From contig NZ_FYAK01000006.1 of assembly GCF_900185615.1 (NCBI RefSeq), forward strand, positions 1 through 64,000: a DNA stretch of 64,000 nt, read 5' to 3'. Positions 53,397 to 63,592 of this stretch are shown piece after piece. The notes under the pieces are model-generated. The model worked only from the letters and a program-made list of their open reading frames with translations, did no database searches and had not been told where the DNA came from. How positions within the stretch are numbered: position 1 is the stretch's first letter; each line of letters starts with the position of its first letter. The translations under genes were made by a program, and so were the position numbers. Source of the DNA: Photobacterium malacitanum. GTDB taxonomy: Bacteria > Pseudomonadota > Gammaproteobacteria > Enterobacterales > Vibrionaceae.

Positions 53397-53609
53397 TTAC
53401 TTGCTACCAAGTGCACCGAAACGCTTGTTGAATTTGTCAACACGGCCACCAGAGCTAACTACGCGCTGCTTACCAGTGTAGAATGGGTGACACTTATCGC
53501 ATACGTCAAGGTTAACGTCTTTGCTCATAGTAGAGTTAAATACGAAAGTGTTGCCACAAGAACAACGTGCGTTTACTGCTTTATATTCTGGGTGGATACC
53601 TTGTTTCAT
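53397..53609 (-). CDS. rpmE: 50S ribosomal protein L31 (zinc-binding form)
   Basis: L31 bridges the ribosomal subunits. It has 70 residues. Four cysteines (Cys16, Cys18, Cys37, Cys40: ARCSCGN and [14 protein letters not shown]) identify the zinc-containing C+ paralogue, which is replaced by a cysteine-free form under zinc starvation in many bacteria. It is divergent from priA, as in E. coli. Confidence 0.98.
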   Translation of the reverse strand: MKQGIHPEYKAVNARCSCGNTFVFNSTMSKDVNLDVCDKCHPFYTGKQRVVSSGGRVDKFNKRFGALGSK

Positions 53610-53877
53610 GGGGAAACCTCAAGTTAAGGCCGTGTCGCTCTCCCGATCCAAAGCCGGGCACCACACGTGGTTAATAAAATAGTTTGTCGTTGATTTACGA
53701 CAAATCAGGCGGCGTATAGTAATCAATCATTCCCCAGAGATCAACTCGAGCACAGTTTTTTATCGCTCTATTTTATTCATCACTAAAACAGTCAATAATA
53801 GTACTCACATTGCAGTACTGATTCCTTTTCACGCGATCTGTTACTATTTAGTATAAGCTCAATTAAAGCGATAAAAT

Positions 53878-56079
53878 ATGACCCACCCAATAGCACGCGT
53901 TGCTTTACCCGTCCCACTCGACAAAAATTTTGATTACTTAATCAAACCTGACATGACGCCCGTTATTGGCGGACGGGTACTGGTGCCTTTTGGTCGACAG
54001 CGATTGGTAGGGATCGTAGTAGCTATCGGTAATGATTCAGAGTTTCCAATCCAACAATTAAAACCGATTCAGCAAGTATTAGATAACCAACCTTTGTGGC
54101 AACCACCATTATTTGGGTTGTTAAAATGGGCCAGTCGTTATTACCAATATCCATTAGGGGATGCATTAGCCAATGCCATGCCAGCGTTATTGCGTAAAGG
54201 TCGTGCAGCCTCAACGGCGACGTTAAAATATTGGCAATTAACCGAAGCGGGACGAGAACAACCACTCAATGGTTTAAAGCGCGCGCCAAAGCAGGCCCAA
54301 ATTCTCAACCTATTACGCCACGGCCCTTTAAGTCATGACGCCTTACTTAGCGATGATGTCAGCAGTGCTACCTTAAAAACAGTGATGCAAAAAGGTTGGA
54401 TAGTTGAACAACAACAGCAACCTAAACAACTACAGTGGCAGCTACAGTTTGCAGTTACTGAACAAAAACCACGTCTAAATGAAGAACAAGCACTCGCGAT
54501 TGCGACGGTTAACAGTAATCCAGGATTTGGCTGCTACTTATTAGATGGTGTTACTGGTTCAGGTAAAACTGAAGTTTATCTCAATCTGCTAGAACCCGTT
54601 TTAGCGGCAGGTAAACAAGCGTTAATTTTAGTACCTGAAATTGGCTTAACTCCGCAAACAATTAATCGTTTTAAACGCCGCTTTAATGTGCCGTTAGAAA
54701 CCGTTCACTCAGGGCTCAACGATAGTGAGCGTATGGCGGCGTGGCTTGCAGGACGAGATAATCAAGCAGGGATCATTATCGGTACCCGCTCAGCACTATT
54801 TACGCCATTTACTGATCTCGGCATTATTATTGTTGATGAAGAACATGATGCGTCTTATAAACAGCAAGACAGCCTGCGTTACCATGCTCGTGATTTAGCG
54901 GTGATGCGCGCAAATAAAGAAAATATTCCGATTGTTTTAGGCTCTGCGACTCCTGCACTTGAGACCTTACATAACGCGCAAACAGGTAAATACCACTACC
55001 TAACCCTTTCAAAGCGCGCTGGTAATGCAAGCGCTGCCCGCCACGGGGTCATTGATGTCAAAGGCTTATATTTAAATGCGGGCTTATCTGCTCCACTCAT
55101 TGCGGAAATGCGCAAGCACCTCAATGCGGGTAACCAAGTGATGTTGTTTCTTAATCGCCGCGGTTTTTCGCCTGCAATGATGTGTCACGAATGTGGGTGG
55201 ATCGCTGAGTGTAGCCGTTGTGACGCCTATTACACGCTGCACCAACAATCAGGTGAATTGCGTTGTCATCATTGTGCAACGCAACGACCAATAATGCATC
55301 AATGCCAACAATGTGGTTCAACCCAACTACTGCCTGTCGGTGTTGGTACTGAACAACTTGAAGCACAACTAGCAGAACTGTTCCCTGAATTTAAAACTGT
55401 TCGTATTGATCGTGATAGCACTCGTCGAAAAGGGTCACTAGAAAACTATTTAGAAGCGATTAAAAACAATGACTATCAAATTTTAATCGGTACTCAGATG
55501 CTCGCTAAAGGACATCACTTTCCCAATGTTACCTTGGTGGCACTGATTGATGTTGATAGTGCATTATTTAGCAATGATTTTCGTGCTTCAGAGCGGTTAG
55601 CCCAACTGTTTATTCAAGTGGCAGGCCGTGCAGGACGTGCCAGTAAACCCGGTTCAGTATTATTACAAACTCACCATCCTGAGCATCAACTGCTGCAATC
55701 GTTACTTCACAAAGGTTATGGTGTATTTTCTCAAGCTGCATTAACGGAACGTCGCCAAGCACTATTGCCGCCCTTTACACATTTAGTGCTATTGCGCGCC
55801 GAAGCCAATGACAGTGATCAAGTGTGCCAATTTTTACAACAAGTGCGCGCTATTTTTGAAGCGAGCCCAGTTTACGATCAAGATTGTTGTGTATTAGGAC
55901 CAAATCCAGCCCCGCTTGCTCGACGTGCGGGACGATTTAGATGGCAGTTAATATTACAAATACCTAATCGTAATAAATTGCAGCAAATACTCACTATTGC
56001 TAAACCGGCGATACAACTATTGCCCCTCGCGAAAAAAATTCGTTGGTCAATTGATGTCGAACCACAAGATTTAACTTAA
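53878..56079 (+). CDS. priA: Primosomal replication restart helicase PriA
   Basis: PriA recognises stalled forks and reloads DnaB. It has 733 residues (E. coli 732). The N-terminal 3'-DNA-binding domain starts MTHPIARVALPVPLDKNFDYL. Walker A is DGVTGSGKTEVYL near 228, and DEEHDASYKQQDS is the helicase motif II. The zinc module has paired cysteines (CHECGWIAECSRC, CHHCATQRP, CQQCGS) near 440-475. Motif VI is VAGRAGR. It stands alone, divergent from rpmE. Confidence 0.98.
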   Translation: MTHPIARVALPVPLDKNFDYLIKPDMTPVIGGRVLVPFGRQRLVGIVVAIGNDSEFPIQQLKPIQQVLDNQPLWQPPLFGLLKWASRYYQYPLGDALANAMPALLRKGRAASTATLKYWQLTEAGREQPLNGLKRAPKQAQILNLLRHGPLSHDALLSDDVSSATLKTVMQKGWIVEQQQQPKQLQWQLQFAVTEQKPRLNEEQALAIATVNSNPGFGCYLLDGVTGSGKTEVYLNLLEPVLAAGKQALILVPEIGLTPQTINRFKRRFNVPLETVHSGLNDSERMAAWLAGRDNQAGIIIGTRSALFTPFTDLGIIIVDEEHDASYKQQDSLRYHARDLAVMRANKENIPIVLGSATPALETLHNAQTGKYHYLTLSKRAGNASAARHGVIDVKGLYLNAGLSAPLIAEMRKHLNAGNQVMLFLNRRGFSPAMMCHECGWIAECSRCDAYYTLHQQSGELRCHHCATQRPIMHQCQQCGSTQLLPVGVGTEQLEAQLAELFPEFKTVRIDRDSTRRKGSLENYLEAIKNNDYQILIGTQMLAKGHHFPNVTLVALIDVDSALFSNDFRASERLAQLFIQVAGRAGRASKPGSVLLQTHHPEHQLLQSLLHKGYGVFSQAALTERRQALLPPFTHLVLLRAEANDSDQVCQFLQQVRAIFEASPVYDQDCCVLGPNPAPLARRAGRFRWQLILQIPNRNKLQQILTIAKPAIQLLPLAKKIRWSIDVEPQDLT

Positions 56080-56088
56080 ACTACACAA

Positions 56089-56104
56089 TGCGATACAGTT
56101 CACA
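56089..56104 (+). promoter_or_regulatory. Putative CRP site upstream of cytR
   Basis: TGCGATACAGTTCACA matches TGTGA-N6-TCACA with one mismatch, 178 bases upstream of cytR. CRP control of cytR is known in E. coli. The match is visible; function is inferred. It begins only 10 bases after the priA stop. Confidence 0.55.
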
Positions 56105-56281
56105 TAGCGAATGTAATTTATGCTATTGAAAGCAAGTTTCAGCTTCTGTATCCATTCTACAATATGAATATGAATTGACTTTTTTCAGTCGGTTACGAAT
56201 TAGCTGGAAAGCCTATCTGAGTATTTTTGTCACAGATAACCAGCTGTACACTAGAGAGATATAGCAAAAGAGGAAAGCACT

Positions 56282-57286
56282 ATGGCGACAATGAAGGACG
56301 TTGCCCAGCTAGCCGGAGTATCAACTGCAACAGTTTCACGCGCATTGATGAACCCGGAAAAAGTATCGGCATCAACCAGGAAAAAGGTTGAACAAGCCGT
56401 AATGGAAGCTGGATATTCACCCAACTCACTGGCACGTAACCTACGCCGCAATGAATCGAAAACTATCGTGACCATTGTGCCGGACATCTGTGATCCTTAT
56501 TTCACTGAAATTATTCGTGGAATTGAAGAAGCAGCAATGGAAAATGGCTATTTAGTGTTACTGGGTGATAGCGGTCAACAACAACGTCGTGAAAACTCAT
56601 TCGCTAATTTAGTGTTTACTAAGCAAGCTGATGGCATGTTGTTATTAGGTAATAACTTACCATTTGATGTCAGTAAGCCGGAACAAAAAAACCTGCCACC
56701 ATTAGTGATGGCATGTGAATATGCACCAGAACTTGAGTTACCAACGGTACATATTGATAACCTGACGGCAGCTTTTGATGCAGTAAATTACCTCACCCAA
56801 ATGGGACATAAACGCATTGCACAAATTACCGGCCCAGATAAAGCGGCTTTATCGCAGTTCCGTCAACAAGGTTACCAACAAGCATTACGCCGCGCAGGGA
56901 TCACGCTAAATCCAGCCTATACTATTAAAGGTGATTTTAGTTTTGCAGCAGGTGCTCGTGCAATTACGGCCCTACTTGCACTACCTGAACCACCAACGGC
57001 ATTATTTTGTCACTCAGATGTAATGGCAATAGGCGCGATGCAACAAGCCAAACGTCTTGGTTTACGTGTACCGTACGATATTTCTATTGTCGGGTTTGAT
57101 GATATTCAATTTGCAGAGTATTGCGATCCACCATTGACCACGGTTTCACAACCACGTTATGAAATCGGTCGTCAAGCGATGTTAATGCTACTTGAATTAC
57201 TCAAAGGCAAGGATGTTCAGGCTGGTTCGCGATTACTGGATGCAAAACTGGTCATTCGTGAAAGTGCCGCGCCACCAAGTCGCTAA
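56282..57286 (+). CDS. cytR: LacI family regulator CytR
   Basis: CytR represses nucleoside uptake and catabolism genes together with CRP, with cytidine as inducer. In V. cholerae it is also needed for natural competence. It has 334 residues. The HTH and hinge are at 1-60 (MKDVAQLAGVSTATVSRALM, YSPNSLARNLRR), followed by a periplasmic-binding-like core (FCHSDVMAIGAMQQAKRLG, ISIVGFDDIQFAEYCDPPLT). AGAGGAAAG precedes the ATG. The priA-cytR-ftsN order supports CytR over other LacI members. Confidence 0.94.
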   Translation: MATMKDVAQLAGVSTATVSRALMNPEKVSASTRKKVEQAVMEAGYSPNSLARNLRRNESKTIVTIVPDICDPYFTEIIRGIEEAAMENGYLVLLGDSGQQQRRENSFANLVFTKQADGMLLLGNNLPFDVSKPEQKNLPPLVMACEYAPELELPTVHIDNLTAAFDAVNYLTQMGHKRIAQITGPDKAALSQFRQQGYQQALRRAGITLNPAYTIKGDFSFAAGARAITALLALPEPPTALFCHSDVMAIGAMQQAKRLGLRVPYDISIVGFDDIQFAEYCDPPLTTVSQPRYEIGRQAMLMLLELLKGKDVQAGSRLLDAKLVIRESAAPPSR

Positions 57287-57295
57287 TGGATTTAG

Positions 57296-57365
57296 CCCCA
57301 TATGTAATCTATGACAGTACCAAGATCATAAAATTGATCATCTTTGTCATTATATGGGGTTTATT
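57296..57365 (+). terminator. Nested hairpin terminator after cytR
   Basis: The outer arms CCCCATAT/ATATGGGG (57296-57303 with 57352-57359) enclose ATGACA/TGTCAT and an inner GATCA/TGATC hairpin. A T-rich stretch follows. It lies 10 bases after the cytR stop. Confidence 0.65.
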
Positions 57366-57454
57366 ATCAACAAACCGCGATAATAACTGGTCAGGATCAA
57401 TCCAACTTTGTAACATAGCCTTCTGTCTATCTTTCCAACTAATTTGTCGAAATC

Positions 57455-58054
57455 GTGGCCACTAAAGATTATGTAAAACGCGGGCGCTCTCCCAAAAAAG
57501 CGCCAACAAAGGCAAAAGCCACCCCGAAAGGGAAAAAAGCACCAGTATCGGGCTTTCCTACTAAATGGGCAGCACTCGCTGTAGTGTTAGTCTGTAGTCT
57601 GATCGCGGGCCTATTTTTCCTTTCAGGTACCGATGTGCCTGAAACGACACCACCCGCTCCTGCTGCCGTTATTGCAAAACCGCAACCAGCAAAAACCAAG
57701 GCCGACGTGCTACCGCCAAAACCAGAAGAAAAATGGCGTTATATTCAAGAGTTGGAAAATAAAAAAGTCATTGTGCCGGTATTAACGCCTAAACAAGTTA
57801 TTGCTAAAGATAAACCAACCAAGCCTTATTTATTACAATGCGGTGCTTACCATAGCCAAGCACAAGCTGAACAACGTAAAGCAACCATTGCGTTTCAAGG
57901 CATGAACAGTCAGATCAAGGTATCAACCAACGACAAAGGCACTTGGTACCGAGTTGTACTTGGGCCTTATAAAAATAAGCGCTTAGCAATGGATGATCAG
58001 AACAAATTACAACAACATGGTATTAGCCCATGTGCTATTTGGTTTTGGGAATAA
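57455..58054 (+). CDS. ftsN: Cell division protein FtsN
   Basis: FtsN is a bitopic membrane protein that triggers septal peptidoglycan synthesis and binds denuded glycan. It has 199 residues with a GTG start and weak ribosome-binding site. A basic cytoplasmic tail (KDYVKRGRSPKKAPTKAK) precedes the TM helix near 37-54 (WAALAVVLVCSLIAGLFFL), a Pro-rich linker and a C-terminal SPOR domain (PYLLQCGAYHSQAQAEQRKA to the end, with two Cys). It is much shorter than E. coli FtsN (319), mainly in the linker. Confidence 0.95.
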   Translation: MATKDYVKRGRSPKKAPTKAKATPKGKKAPVSGFPTKWAALAVVLVCSLIAGLFFLSGTDVPETTPPAPAAVIAKPQPAKTKADVLPPKPEEKWRYIQELENKKVIVPVLTPKQVIAKDKPTKPYLLQCGAYHSQAQAEQRKATIAFQGMNSQIKVSTNDKGTWYRVVLGPYKNKRLAMDDQNKLQQHGISPCAIWFWE

Positions 58055-58079
58055 CGTTTATATAACGATAACAATAACT

Positions 58080-58106
58080 AAGGATGCTCGACTGGCATCC
58101 TTTTTT
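58080..58106 (+). terminator. Terminator after ftsN
   Basis: AAGGATGC/GCATCCTT (58080-58087 with 58095-58102), followed by a T-run. Confidence 0.88.
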
Positions 58107-58234
58107 AATACTTCTAATAACTCGTCACCCAAGCAATTGTTACTGACACCTTGAAAACTAATCTTACTATCCCCAGATCTATTATCATTAACGATGCCGG
58201 CTAATCGTCGGAGCTGAATCAAAGAGGGTTTAAC

Positions 58235-58768
58235 GTGACAACTATTGTATCTGTTCGTCGTAACGATAAAGTCGTAATTGCAGGTGATGGTCAAGTGTCA
58301 CTTGGCAATACCGTAATGAAAGGCAACGCTCGCAAAGTTCGTCGCCTCTATAATGATAAAGTACTCGCTGGTTTTGCTGGCGGCACCGCTGATGCTTTTA
58401 CTTTATTTGAACGTTTCGAGCGCAAGTTAGAAATGCATCAAGGTCACTTATTAAAATCTGCGGTTGAATTAGCCAAGGATTGGCGTACTGATCGCGCTCT
58501 ACGTAAACTAGAAGCACTATTAGTTGTTGCTGATGAAACCGGTTCATTAATCATTACCGGTAATGGTGATGTGGTGCAACCAGAACATGATTTAGTCGCT
58601 ATTGGCTCTGGCGGTAATTTCGCTCAAGCCGCGGCGATTGCCCTATTAGAAAATACCGATCTTAGCGCCCGTGAAATTGCAGAAAAAGCGCTAAATATTG
58701 CTGGTGATATTTGTGTGTTTACCAACCACAATCACACTATTGAAGAACTAGAAACTAAGTCTAAGTAA
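58235..58768 (+). CDS. hslV: ATP-dependent protease peptidase subunit HslV
   Basis: HslV is the proteasome-like threonine peptidase of the HslVU (ClpQY) complex. It has 177 residues with a GTG start preceded by AGAGGG. After Met removal the mature protein begins [21 protein letters not shown], with Thr as nucleophile. [11 protein letters not shown] near 125 is conserved. It is 10 bases before hslU. No heat-shock (sigma32) promoter was searched exhaustively. Confidence 0.98.
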   Translation: MTTIVSVRRNDKVVIAGDGQVSLGNTVMKGNARKVRRLYNDKVLAGFAGGTADAFTLFERFERKLEMHQGHLLKSAVELAKDWRTDRALRKLEALLVVADETGSLIITGNGDVVQPEHDLVAIGSGGNFAQAAAIALLENTDLSAREIAEKALNIAGDICVFTNHNHTIEELETKSK

Positions 58769-58778
58769 GGAAGTTGCA

Positions 58779-60110
58779 ATGTCTGAGATGACTCCTCGCG
58801 AAATCGTTCATGAGCTTGACCGCCATATTATCGGCCAAGACAAAGCCAAGCGAGCTGTTGCGATAGCACTGCGTAACCGCTGGCGTCGTATGCAGCTTCC
58901 TGAAGAGCTGCGAGTAGAAGTTACCCCTAAAAATATTCTAATGATTGGTCCAACGGGTGTTGGTAAAACTGAAATCGCCCGTCGTTTAGCGAAGTTAGCT
59001 AATGCGCCATTCATTAAAGTTGAAGCGACTAAATTCACTGAAGTTGGTTATGTTGGTAAAGAAGTCGAAACTATTATTCGTGACCTTACCGATGTTGCTG
59101 TCAAAATGGTGCATCAGCAGGCAACAGAAAAAGTCCGTTTTCACGCTGAAGAATTAGCTGAAGAGCGTATTCTTGATGTGCTATTGCCGCCAGCTCGTGA
59201 CGCGTGGGGACAAAACGAAGAAGCACCAACAGAATCCACCACTCGTCAATCTTTCCGTAAGAAATTACGTGAAGGTAAGCTTGATGATAAAGAAATCGAG
59301 ATTGATGTTGCAGCGCCACAAATGGGCGTTGAAATCATGGCGCCTCCTGGTATGGAAGAAATGACTAACCAGTTACAAGGTATGTTCCAAAATCTTGCTG
59401 GCAACACCAGTAAAAAACGCAAAATGAAAATCAAAGATGCGTTAAAAGCAGCAACTGAAGAAGAAGCGGCTAAACTGGTAAACCAAGAAGAATTAAAAGA
59501 ACAAGCCATTTTCGCGGTTGAAAATAACGGTATCGTGTTTATCGATGAGATCGATAAAATCTGTAAACGTGGTGAATCATCAGGCCCAGATGTTTCGCGT
59601 GAAGGTGTGCAGCGCGACCTACTGCCATTAGTAGAAGGCAGCACGGTATCAACTAAACACGGTATGGTTAAAACAGACCACATTCTGTTTGTTGCATCAG
59701 GCGCATTCCAAGTTGCTAAACCATCAGATTTAATTCCTGAATTACAAGGTCGTTTGCCAATCCGTGTTGAACTAGAAGCACTGACGAGCCATGACTTTAA
59801 ACGTATTCTTACTGAGCCAAAAGCATCACTAACTCAACAATATGTGGCGTTAATGGCAACAGAATCAGTTGAAATCGAATTTACTCCAGCTGGTGTTGAT
59901 AGCTTGGCCGAAGCGGCATGGCAAGTAAATGAGCGCACAGAGAACATTGGTGCTCGTCGTTTACACACGGTAATGGAACGCTTAATGGAAGAAATTTCTT
60001 ATGATGCTAGCGAAAAATCTGGCGAGAAATTCCAGATAGATGATGCTTACGTACAAGCACGCTTAGGTGAGTTTGTTACCGATGAAGATCTAAGCCGCTT
60101 CATTCTATAA
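58779..60110 (+). CDS. hslU: HslVU ATPase subunit HslU
   Basis: HslU is the AAA+ unfoldase that feeds substrates into HslV in the cytosol. It has 443 residues, the standard length. Walker A is [15 protein letters not shown] near 57-64, the pore motif GYVGKEVE is near 91, Walker B is [10 protein letters not shown] near 250, and the arginine-finger region is [12 protein letters not shown]. The C-terminus ends in DLSRFIL, the tail that docks into HslV. Confidence 0.99.
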   Translation: MSEMTPREIVHELDRHIIGQDKAKRAVAIALRNRWRRMQLPEELRVEVTPKNILMIGPTGVGKTEIARRLAKLANAPFIKVEATKFTEVGYVGKEVETIIRDLTDVAVKMVHQQATEKVRFHAEELAEERILDVLLPPARDAWGQNEEAPTESTTRQSFRKKLREGKLDDKEIEIDVAAPQMGVEIMAPPGMEEMTNQLQGMFQNLAGNTSKKRKMKIKDALKAATEEEAAKLVNQEELKEQAIFAVENNGIVFIDEIDKICKRGESSGPDVSREGVQRDLLPLVEGSTVSTKHGMVKTDHILFVASGAFQVAKPSDLIPELQGRLPIRVELEALTSHDFKRILTEPKASLTQQYVALMATESVEIEFTPAGVDSLAEAAWQVNERTENIGARRLHTVMERLMEEISYDASEKSGEKFQIDDAYVQARLGEFVTDEDLSRFIL

Positions 60111-60137
60111 TCATCCTAACACCATTATTACCCCTTC

Positions 60138-60170
60138 AAAACGGTGCGTTATATCGCACCGTTTTTTTTT
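60138..60170 (+). terminator. Terminator after hslVU
   Basis: AAAACGGTGCG/CGCACCGTTTT (60138-60148 with 60155-60165), followed by a T-run. Confidence 0.94.
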
Positions 60171-60259
60171 ATTTTATAACGAGCATTGATGGGATAAATT
60201 TGCGCATGACCAAATTTACGCCATAATAGCTTTCAATATTCACTTTAAGTATCTAATTT

Positions 60260-61168
60260 ATGAACCCACCTTCTTCACTGACAATTTGGTTAGATGCCGC
60301 AAGACCAAAAACCTTACCCCTCGCCATTGCGTCCATTTTATGTGGTAGCGCAGTCGCTGAATGGCACGGCACCTTTTCAGCAACCATTGCGGCACTGGCT
60401 TTATTAACGGCGCTTTTATTGCAAATCCTATCTAACCTTGCCAATGATTATGGTGATGCCGTTAAAGGCACAGATAACGATGATCGCTTAGGCCCTCAAC
60501 GAGCAATGCAATCAGGTTTAGTTACCGCTGCAACCATGCGCAAAGCAATGTTCATTAATATTATTCTCACGGCTATCAGTGGCTTAACATTAATTTTAAT
60601 TTCATGTAAGAACCCCCATGATATCGTCGGCTTTTTAGTTCTAGGATTGTTAGCGATTGCCGCGTCAATTGCCTATACCGTCGGCAATAAACCTTATGGT
60701 TATCGTGGCCTTGGCGATCTCTCTGTCTTGATCTTTTTCGGATGGTTAGGTGTTGCAGGTACCTATTACTTACAAGCCGGACAAATTGATGCATTGATCA
60801 TGCTGCCGGCGACAGCGTGTGGCTTATTAGCCGTTGGCGTACTTAATATCAACAACTTACGCGATATTGATAATGATAAAGCCTGTGGAAAGCAAACATT
60901 AGTGGTGCGTATGGGTCCACAATGGGGACGTAAATATCATCTTTTCTTGCTTAGCGCGAGTGTAGTGTGCTTTAGTTTATTTGCATTATTTGAAGTTAAA
61001 TCACTGTTTGGATGGTTATTTATTCTCAGTTTACCACTGCTGATTAACCATGGTCGCCAAGTATATAACTCAACTAATGGCGCTGCACTAAGACCGATGA
61101 TGGCAACCATTGTTAAGTGTGCCCTAATCACTAATCTGCTGTTTGCGATTGGTATGATACTGGCCTAA
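60260..61168 (+). CDS. menA: 1,4-Dihydroxy-2-naphthoate polyprenyltransferase
   Basis: MenA prenylates DHNA to demethylmenaquinone in the inner membrane. It has 302 residues of the UbiA superfamily, with about eight TM segments. The first Asp-rich motif is ANDYGDAVKGTDNDD near 68-82, and the second is NNLRDIDNDKACGKQTLVVRMG near 192. It sits between hslU and rraA as in E. coli. Confidence 0.97.
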   Translation: MNPPSSLTIWLDAARPKTLPLAIASILCGSAVAEWHGTFSATIAALALLTALLLQILSNLANDYGDAVKGTDNDDRLGPQRAMQSGLVTAATMRKAMFINIILTAISGLTLILISCKNPHDIVGFLVLGLLAIAASIAYTVGNKPYGYRGLGDLSVLIFFGWLGVAGTYYLQAGQIDALIMLPATACGLLAVGVLNINNLRDIDNDKACGKQTLVVRMGPQWGRKYHLFLLSASVVCFSLFALFEVKSLFGWLFILSLPLLINHGRQVYNSTNGAALRPMMATIVKCALITNLLFAIGMILA

Positions 61169-61234
61169 TGGCAGACCAAAATTATAACGACAACAACTTA
61201 CTTTTGTTTTTTACTACCGATAAGAAGCTAACCT

Positions 61235-61720
61235 ATGGAATATAATACCTCTGAACTGTGTGATATTTATCTCGATCAAGTTGATGTGGTTGAACCTATG
61301 TTCAGCTCTTACGGTGGTCGAAACTCATTTAGTGGCCAAGTCACCACTATAAAATGTTTTGAATATAATGGTCTTATTCATGATGTTTTAGCTCAAGCTG
61401 GGGCAGGAAGAATACTATTAATCGATGGTGGTGGCTCATTACGTCGTGCTTTAATCGATATCGATTTAGCCCAATTGGCTGTAGAAAATCAGTGGGAAGG
61501 GTTAATTATTTATGGCTGTGTACGCCATGTTGATGAACTCGATCAGCTTGATATTGGTATTCAGGCATTAGCTGCTATTCCTGTGGGAGCCGATCAACAA
61601 ACGATAGGTGAAGTTGATGTCGCTGTTAATTTTGGTGGCGTGACATTTTTACCAGAAGATTATATTTATGCGGATAATACTGGCGTAATTTTATCCCCAG
61701 AAGCCTTAGAACTCGATTAG
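61235..61720 (+). CDS. rraA: Ribonuclease E activity regulator RraA
   Basis: RraA is a trimeric cytosolic protein that binds the RNase E scaffold and DEAD-box helicases and inhibits RNA decay. It has 161 residues, as in E. coli. It begins [32 protein letters not shown]; the ring-forming [12 protein letters not shown] and GWEG-like [15 protein letters not shown] segments are present. It is 66 bases after menA. Confidence 0.97.
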   Translation: MEYNTSELCDIYLDQVDVVEPMFSSYGGRNSFSGQVTTIKCFEYNGLIHDVLAQAGAGRILLIDGGGSLRRALIDIDLAQLAVENQWEGLIIYGCVRHVDELDQLDIGIQALAAIPVGADQQTIGEVDVAVNFGGVTFLPEDYIYADNTGVILSPEALELD

Positions 61721-61750
61721 TCGATCACACAAGATACACCACCAACAAAT

Positions 61751-61801
61751 AAAAAATCGGCTCGGTATATTTCCTTTTAAAGGATGATATACCGAGCCGA
61801 T
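61751..61801. terminator. Strong terminator between rraA and zapB
   Basis: A perfect 15-bp inverted repeat (61756-61770 with 61787-61801, ATCGGCTCGGTATAT and its complement) encloses a smaller CCTTT/AAAGG hairpin. The minus strand continues into a U-run, so it mainly suits zapB; it can also stop rraA transcripts. Confidence 0.88.
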
Positions 61802-61825
61802 AATCGTATTAAACTAAAGCGAAGC

Positions 61826-62068
61826 TTATTCTACGCTTTCCATTTTACCTAGTAGTGTACGTACGCGATCTTGCCATACGTTGTGCTCACCACGTAGCTT
61901 TTCGTTCTCTTGAGCAAGCGTCTCACGACCAGAACGTAGTTCTTGTGCTTCCATAGCTAGGCTATCATTTTTTTCTTGTAATTCATCAATTTCCATTTGT
62001 AGCAAAGAAATTGAATCCACAGCCATTTGAACTTTGGCTTCCAATTTTTCCAACATTTCTAGAGACAT
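61826..62068 (-). CDS. zapB: Cell division protein ZapB
   Basis: ZapB is a small coiled-coil cytosolic protein that links ZapA/FtsZ rings to MatP. The start at 62068 ([20 protein letters not shown]) has AGGTGA 6 bases upstream and gives 80 residues (E. coli 81). Almost the whole chain is one heptad coiled coil ([33 protein letters not shown]). A longer in-frame start is rejected. It converges with rraA. Confidence 0.95.
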   Translation of the reverse strand: MSLEMLEKLEAKVQMAVDSISLLQMEIDELQEKNDSLAMEAQELRSGRETLAQENEKLRGEHNVWQDRVRTLLGKMESVE

Positions 62069-62648
62069 ATTGTTCACCTGATCTATGCCCATATATTTAC
62101 CCAAACAATTGCAGGTAATCTCTATGAGCTGGGTTATATATACTTAGCTGCTATTCTAGCGAGGCAATGGCTCGCTGACATCTACATTTCCATTGCATTA
62201 GTGCAAATGAATAAAAATCATACAAGTCTGATATAAATTTTGCAAAGACTGCTGACATGGCACTAATTTAACGATTAAAAACCGTAAAATTTAGCCAGCT
62301 TCACCTCATTTACATCACTTAATTACACTTCATATTCGCCGACAATAAGGTGATATCTGCGAACTATCACAAATTCTATACCACATTACCATGATAATTT
62401 AGCGCCACAATTTTATATTCCACCACAGCGACAATTCTTCTGCCCACAACGCTATCAATAATACCGCGTTCAATGATCTCAACCAGTCTAAATGACAATA
62501 AAAAGCCACCAGGCGCTCACTTTGGAAAACATTTCATGCTCGAACGCACATTTATAAGTCGTTATGATTTTAAAAAAAAGTAATTATTGTAAATTATCCA
62601 GCATAAAAATAACCAAATACCCTACATCCCATCAAAAGGACTGACAAT
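62069..62648. other. zapB-glpF intergenic region
   Basis: This is the longest divergent intergenic region after argC-ppc (580 bases). It contains a hairpin AGCGAG/CTCGCT (about 62157-62176) and a perfect inverted repeat GTGATA-N9-TATCAC (62350-62355 with 62365-62370), with spacing wrong for CRP. It also has ATGCTCG at 62536-62542, which matches half of a GlpR operator. I see no ORF with a ribosome-binding site. Confidence 0.4.
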
Positions 62649-63500
62649 ATGACAAGTTCCAAACCTAATGCGCTCGTCGGAGAATGTTTAGCGGAATTTA
62701 TCGGTACTGGGCTACTGATATTTTTTGGTGTTGGCTGTGTTGCGGCAATGAAATTAGCCGGCGCAGATTTTGGTCAATGGGAAATAAGTATCATGTGGGG
62801 GCTGGGTGTTGCCATTGCTATTTATGTCACCGCTGGCGTGTCAGGCGCACACTTAAACCCTGCGGTAACCCTTGCACTCGCCAGTTTTCATGGTTTTAAT
62901 AAACGCAAAGTTGTGCCCTATATTCTGGCGCAATTATTAGGAGCATTTGCTGCAGCTGCATTGGTTTATACTCTATACAGCGATCTTTTTACTGATTATG
63001 AAACCAGCCATAATATTGTTCGTGGTACTGTTGCTAGCCTTGATACCGCTTCTATTTTTTCAACCTTTCCTCACCCTTCTTTGAGTTTTAGCGGTGCATT
63101 TGCGGTTGAGTTCACCATTACCGCTGTCTTGATGTTTGCTATTTTAGCCATTGGCGATGATAAAAATGGTGCTCCTCGTGGCGCAATGGGACCCTTATTA
63201 ATTGGTTTATTAATTGCGGTAATTGGTGGCTCACTAGGACCTCTAACCGGCTTTGCAATGAACCCTGCACGTGATTTTGGCCCTAAGCTACTGACCTTCT
63301 TTGCGGGTTGGGACAATGTTGCTTTAACGGGCGCTAAAGATATCCCTTACTTTATCGTCCCAATAATCGCCCCTATTTGTGGCGCACTATTTGGTGGTTG
63401 GGCCTACCCTAAATTGATGGGAATTTACTTGCCAGGTAATAAATGTACTCTACCCAATAAATGTCAAAATACGGCTGATACCCCCAAAGCTGAAGCATAA
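62649..63500 (+). CDS. glpF: Glycerol uptake facilitator GlpF
   Basis: GlpF is an inner-membrane aquaglyceroporin that lets glycerol diffuse in. It has 283 residues (E. coli 281). The two half-helix NPA motifs are [11 protein letters not shown] near 68 and [13 protein letters not shown] near 204; the Asp after the second NPAR marks a glycerol rather than water channel. Six TM segments are evident. It is 92 bases before glpK, with which it forms an operon. Confidence 0.97.
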   Translation: MTSSKPNALVGECLAEFIGTGLLIFFGVGCVAAMKLAGADFGQWEISIMWGLGVAIAIYVTAGVSGAHLNPAVTLALASFHGFNKRKVVPYILAQLLGAFAAAALVYTLYSDLFTDYETSHNIVRGTVASLDTASIFSTFPHPSLSFSGAFAVEFTITAVLMFAILAIGDDKNGAPRGAMGPLLIGLLIAVIGGSLGPLTGFAMNPARDFGPKLLTFFAGWDNVALTGAKDIPYFIVPIIAPICGALFGGWAYPKLMGIYLPGNKCTLPNKCQNTADTPKAEA

Positions 63501-63592
63501 TATTTTATTCGACAACAGGCTTCAGCCTCGGTAATTACCCAGCTCTTAGCCACAATCTACTCTACTATAATAAAGATAACGAGGAACAAATC

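Noticed and set aside
59246..59683. 145-codon open frame antisense to hslU, and similar long antisense frames such as 40850-41236 and 10243-10557
   Set aside because: They are fully inside conserved genes on the opposite strand, show no family resemblance or ribosome-binding site, and reflect codon bias of the real gene.
62351..62371. CRP site upstream of glpF (TGCGA...TCACA)
   Set aside because: The half-sites are separated by 4 bases rather than 6, so the spacing does not fit CRP.
62536..62553. GlpR operator before glpF
   Set aside because: Only the left half (ATGCTCG) resembles the consensus; the right half is too poor to call.
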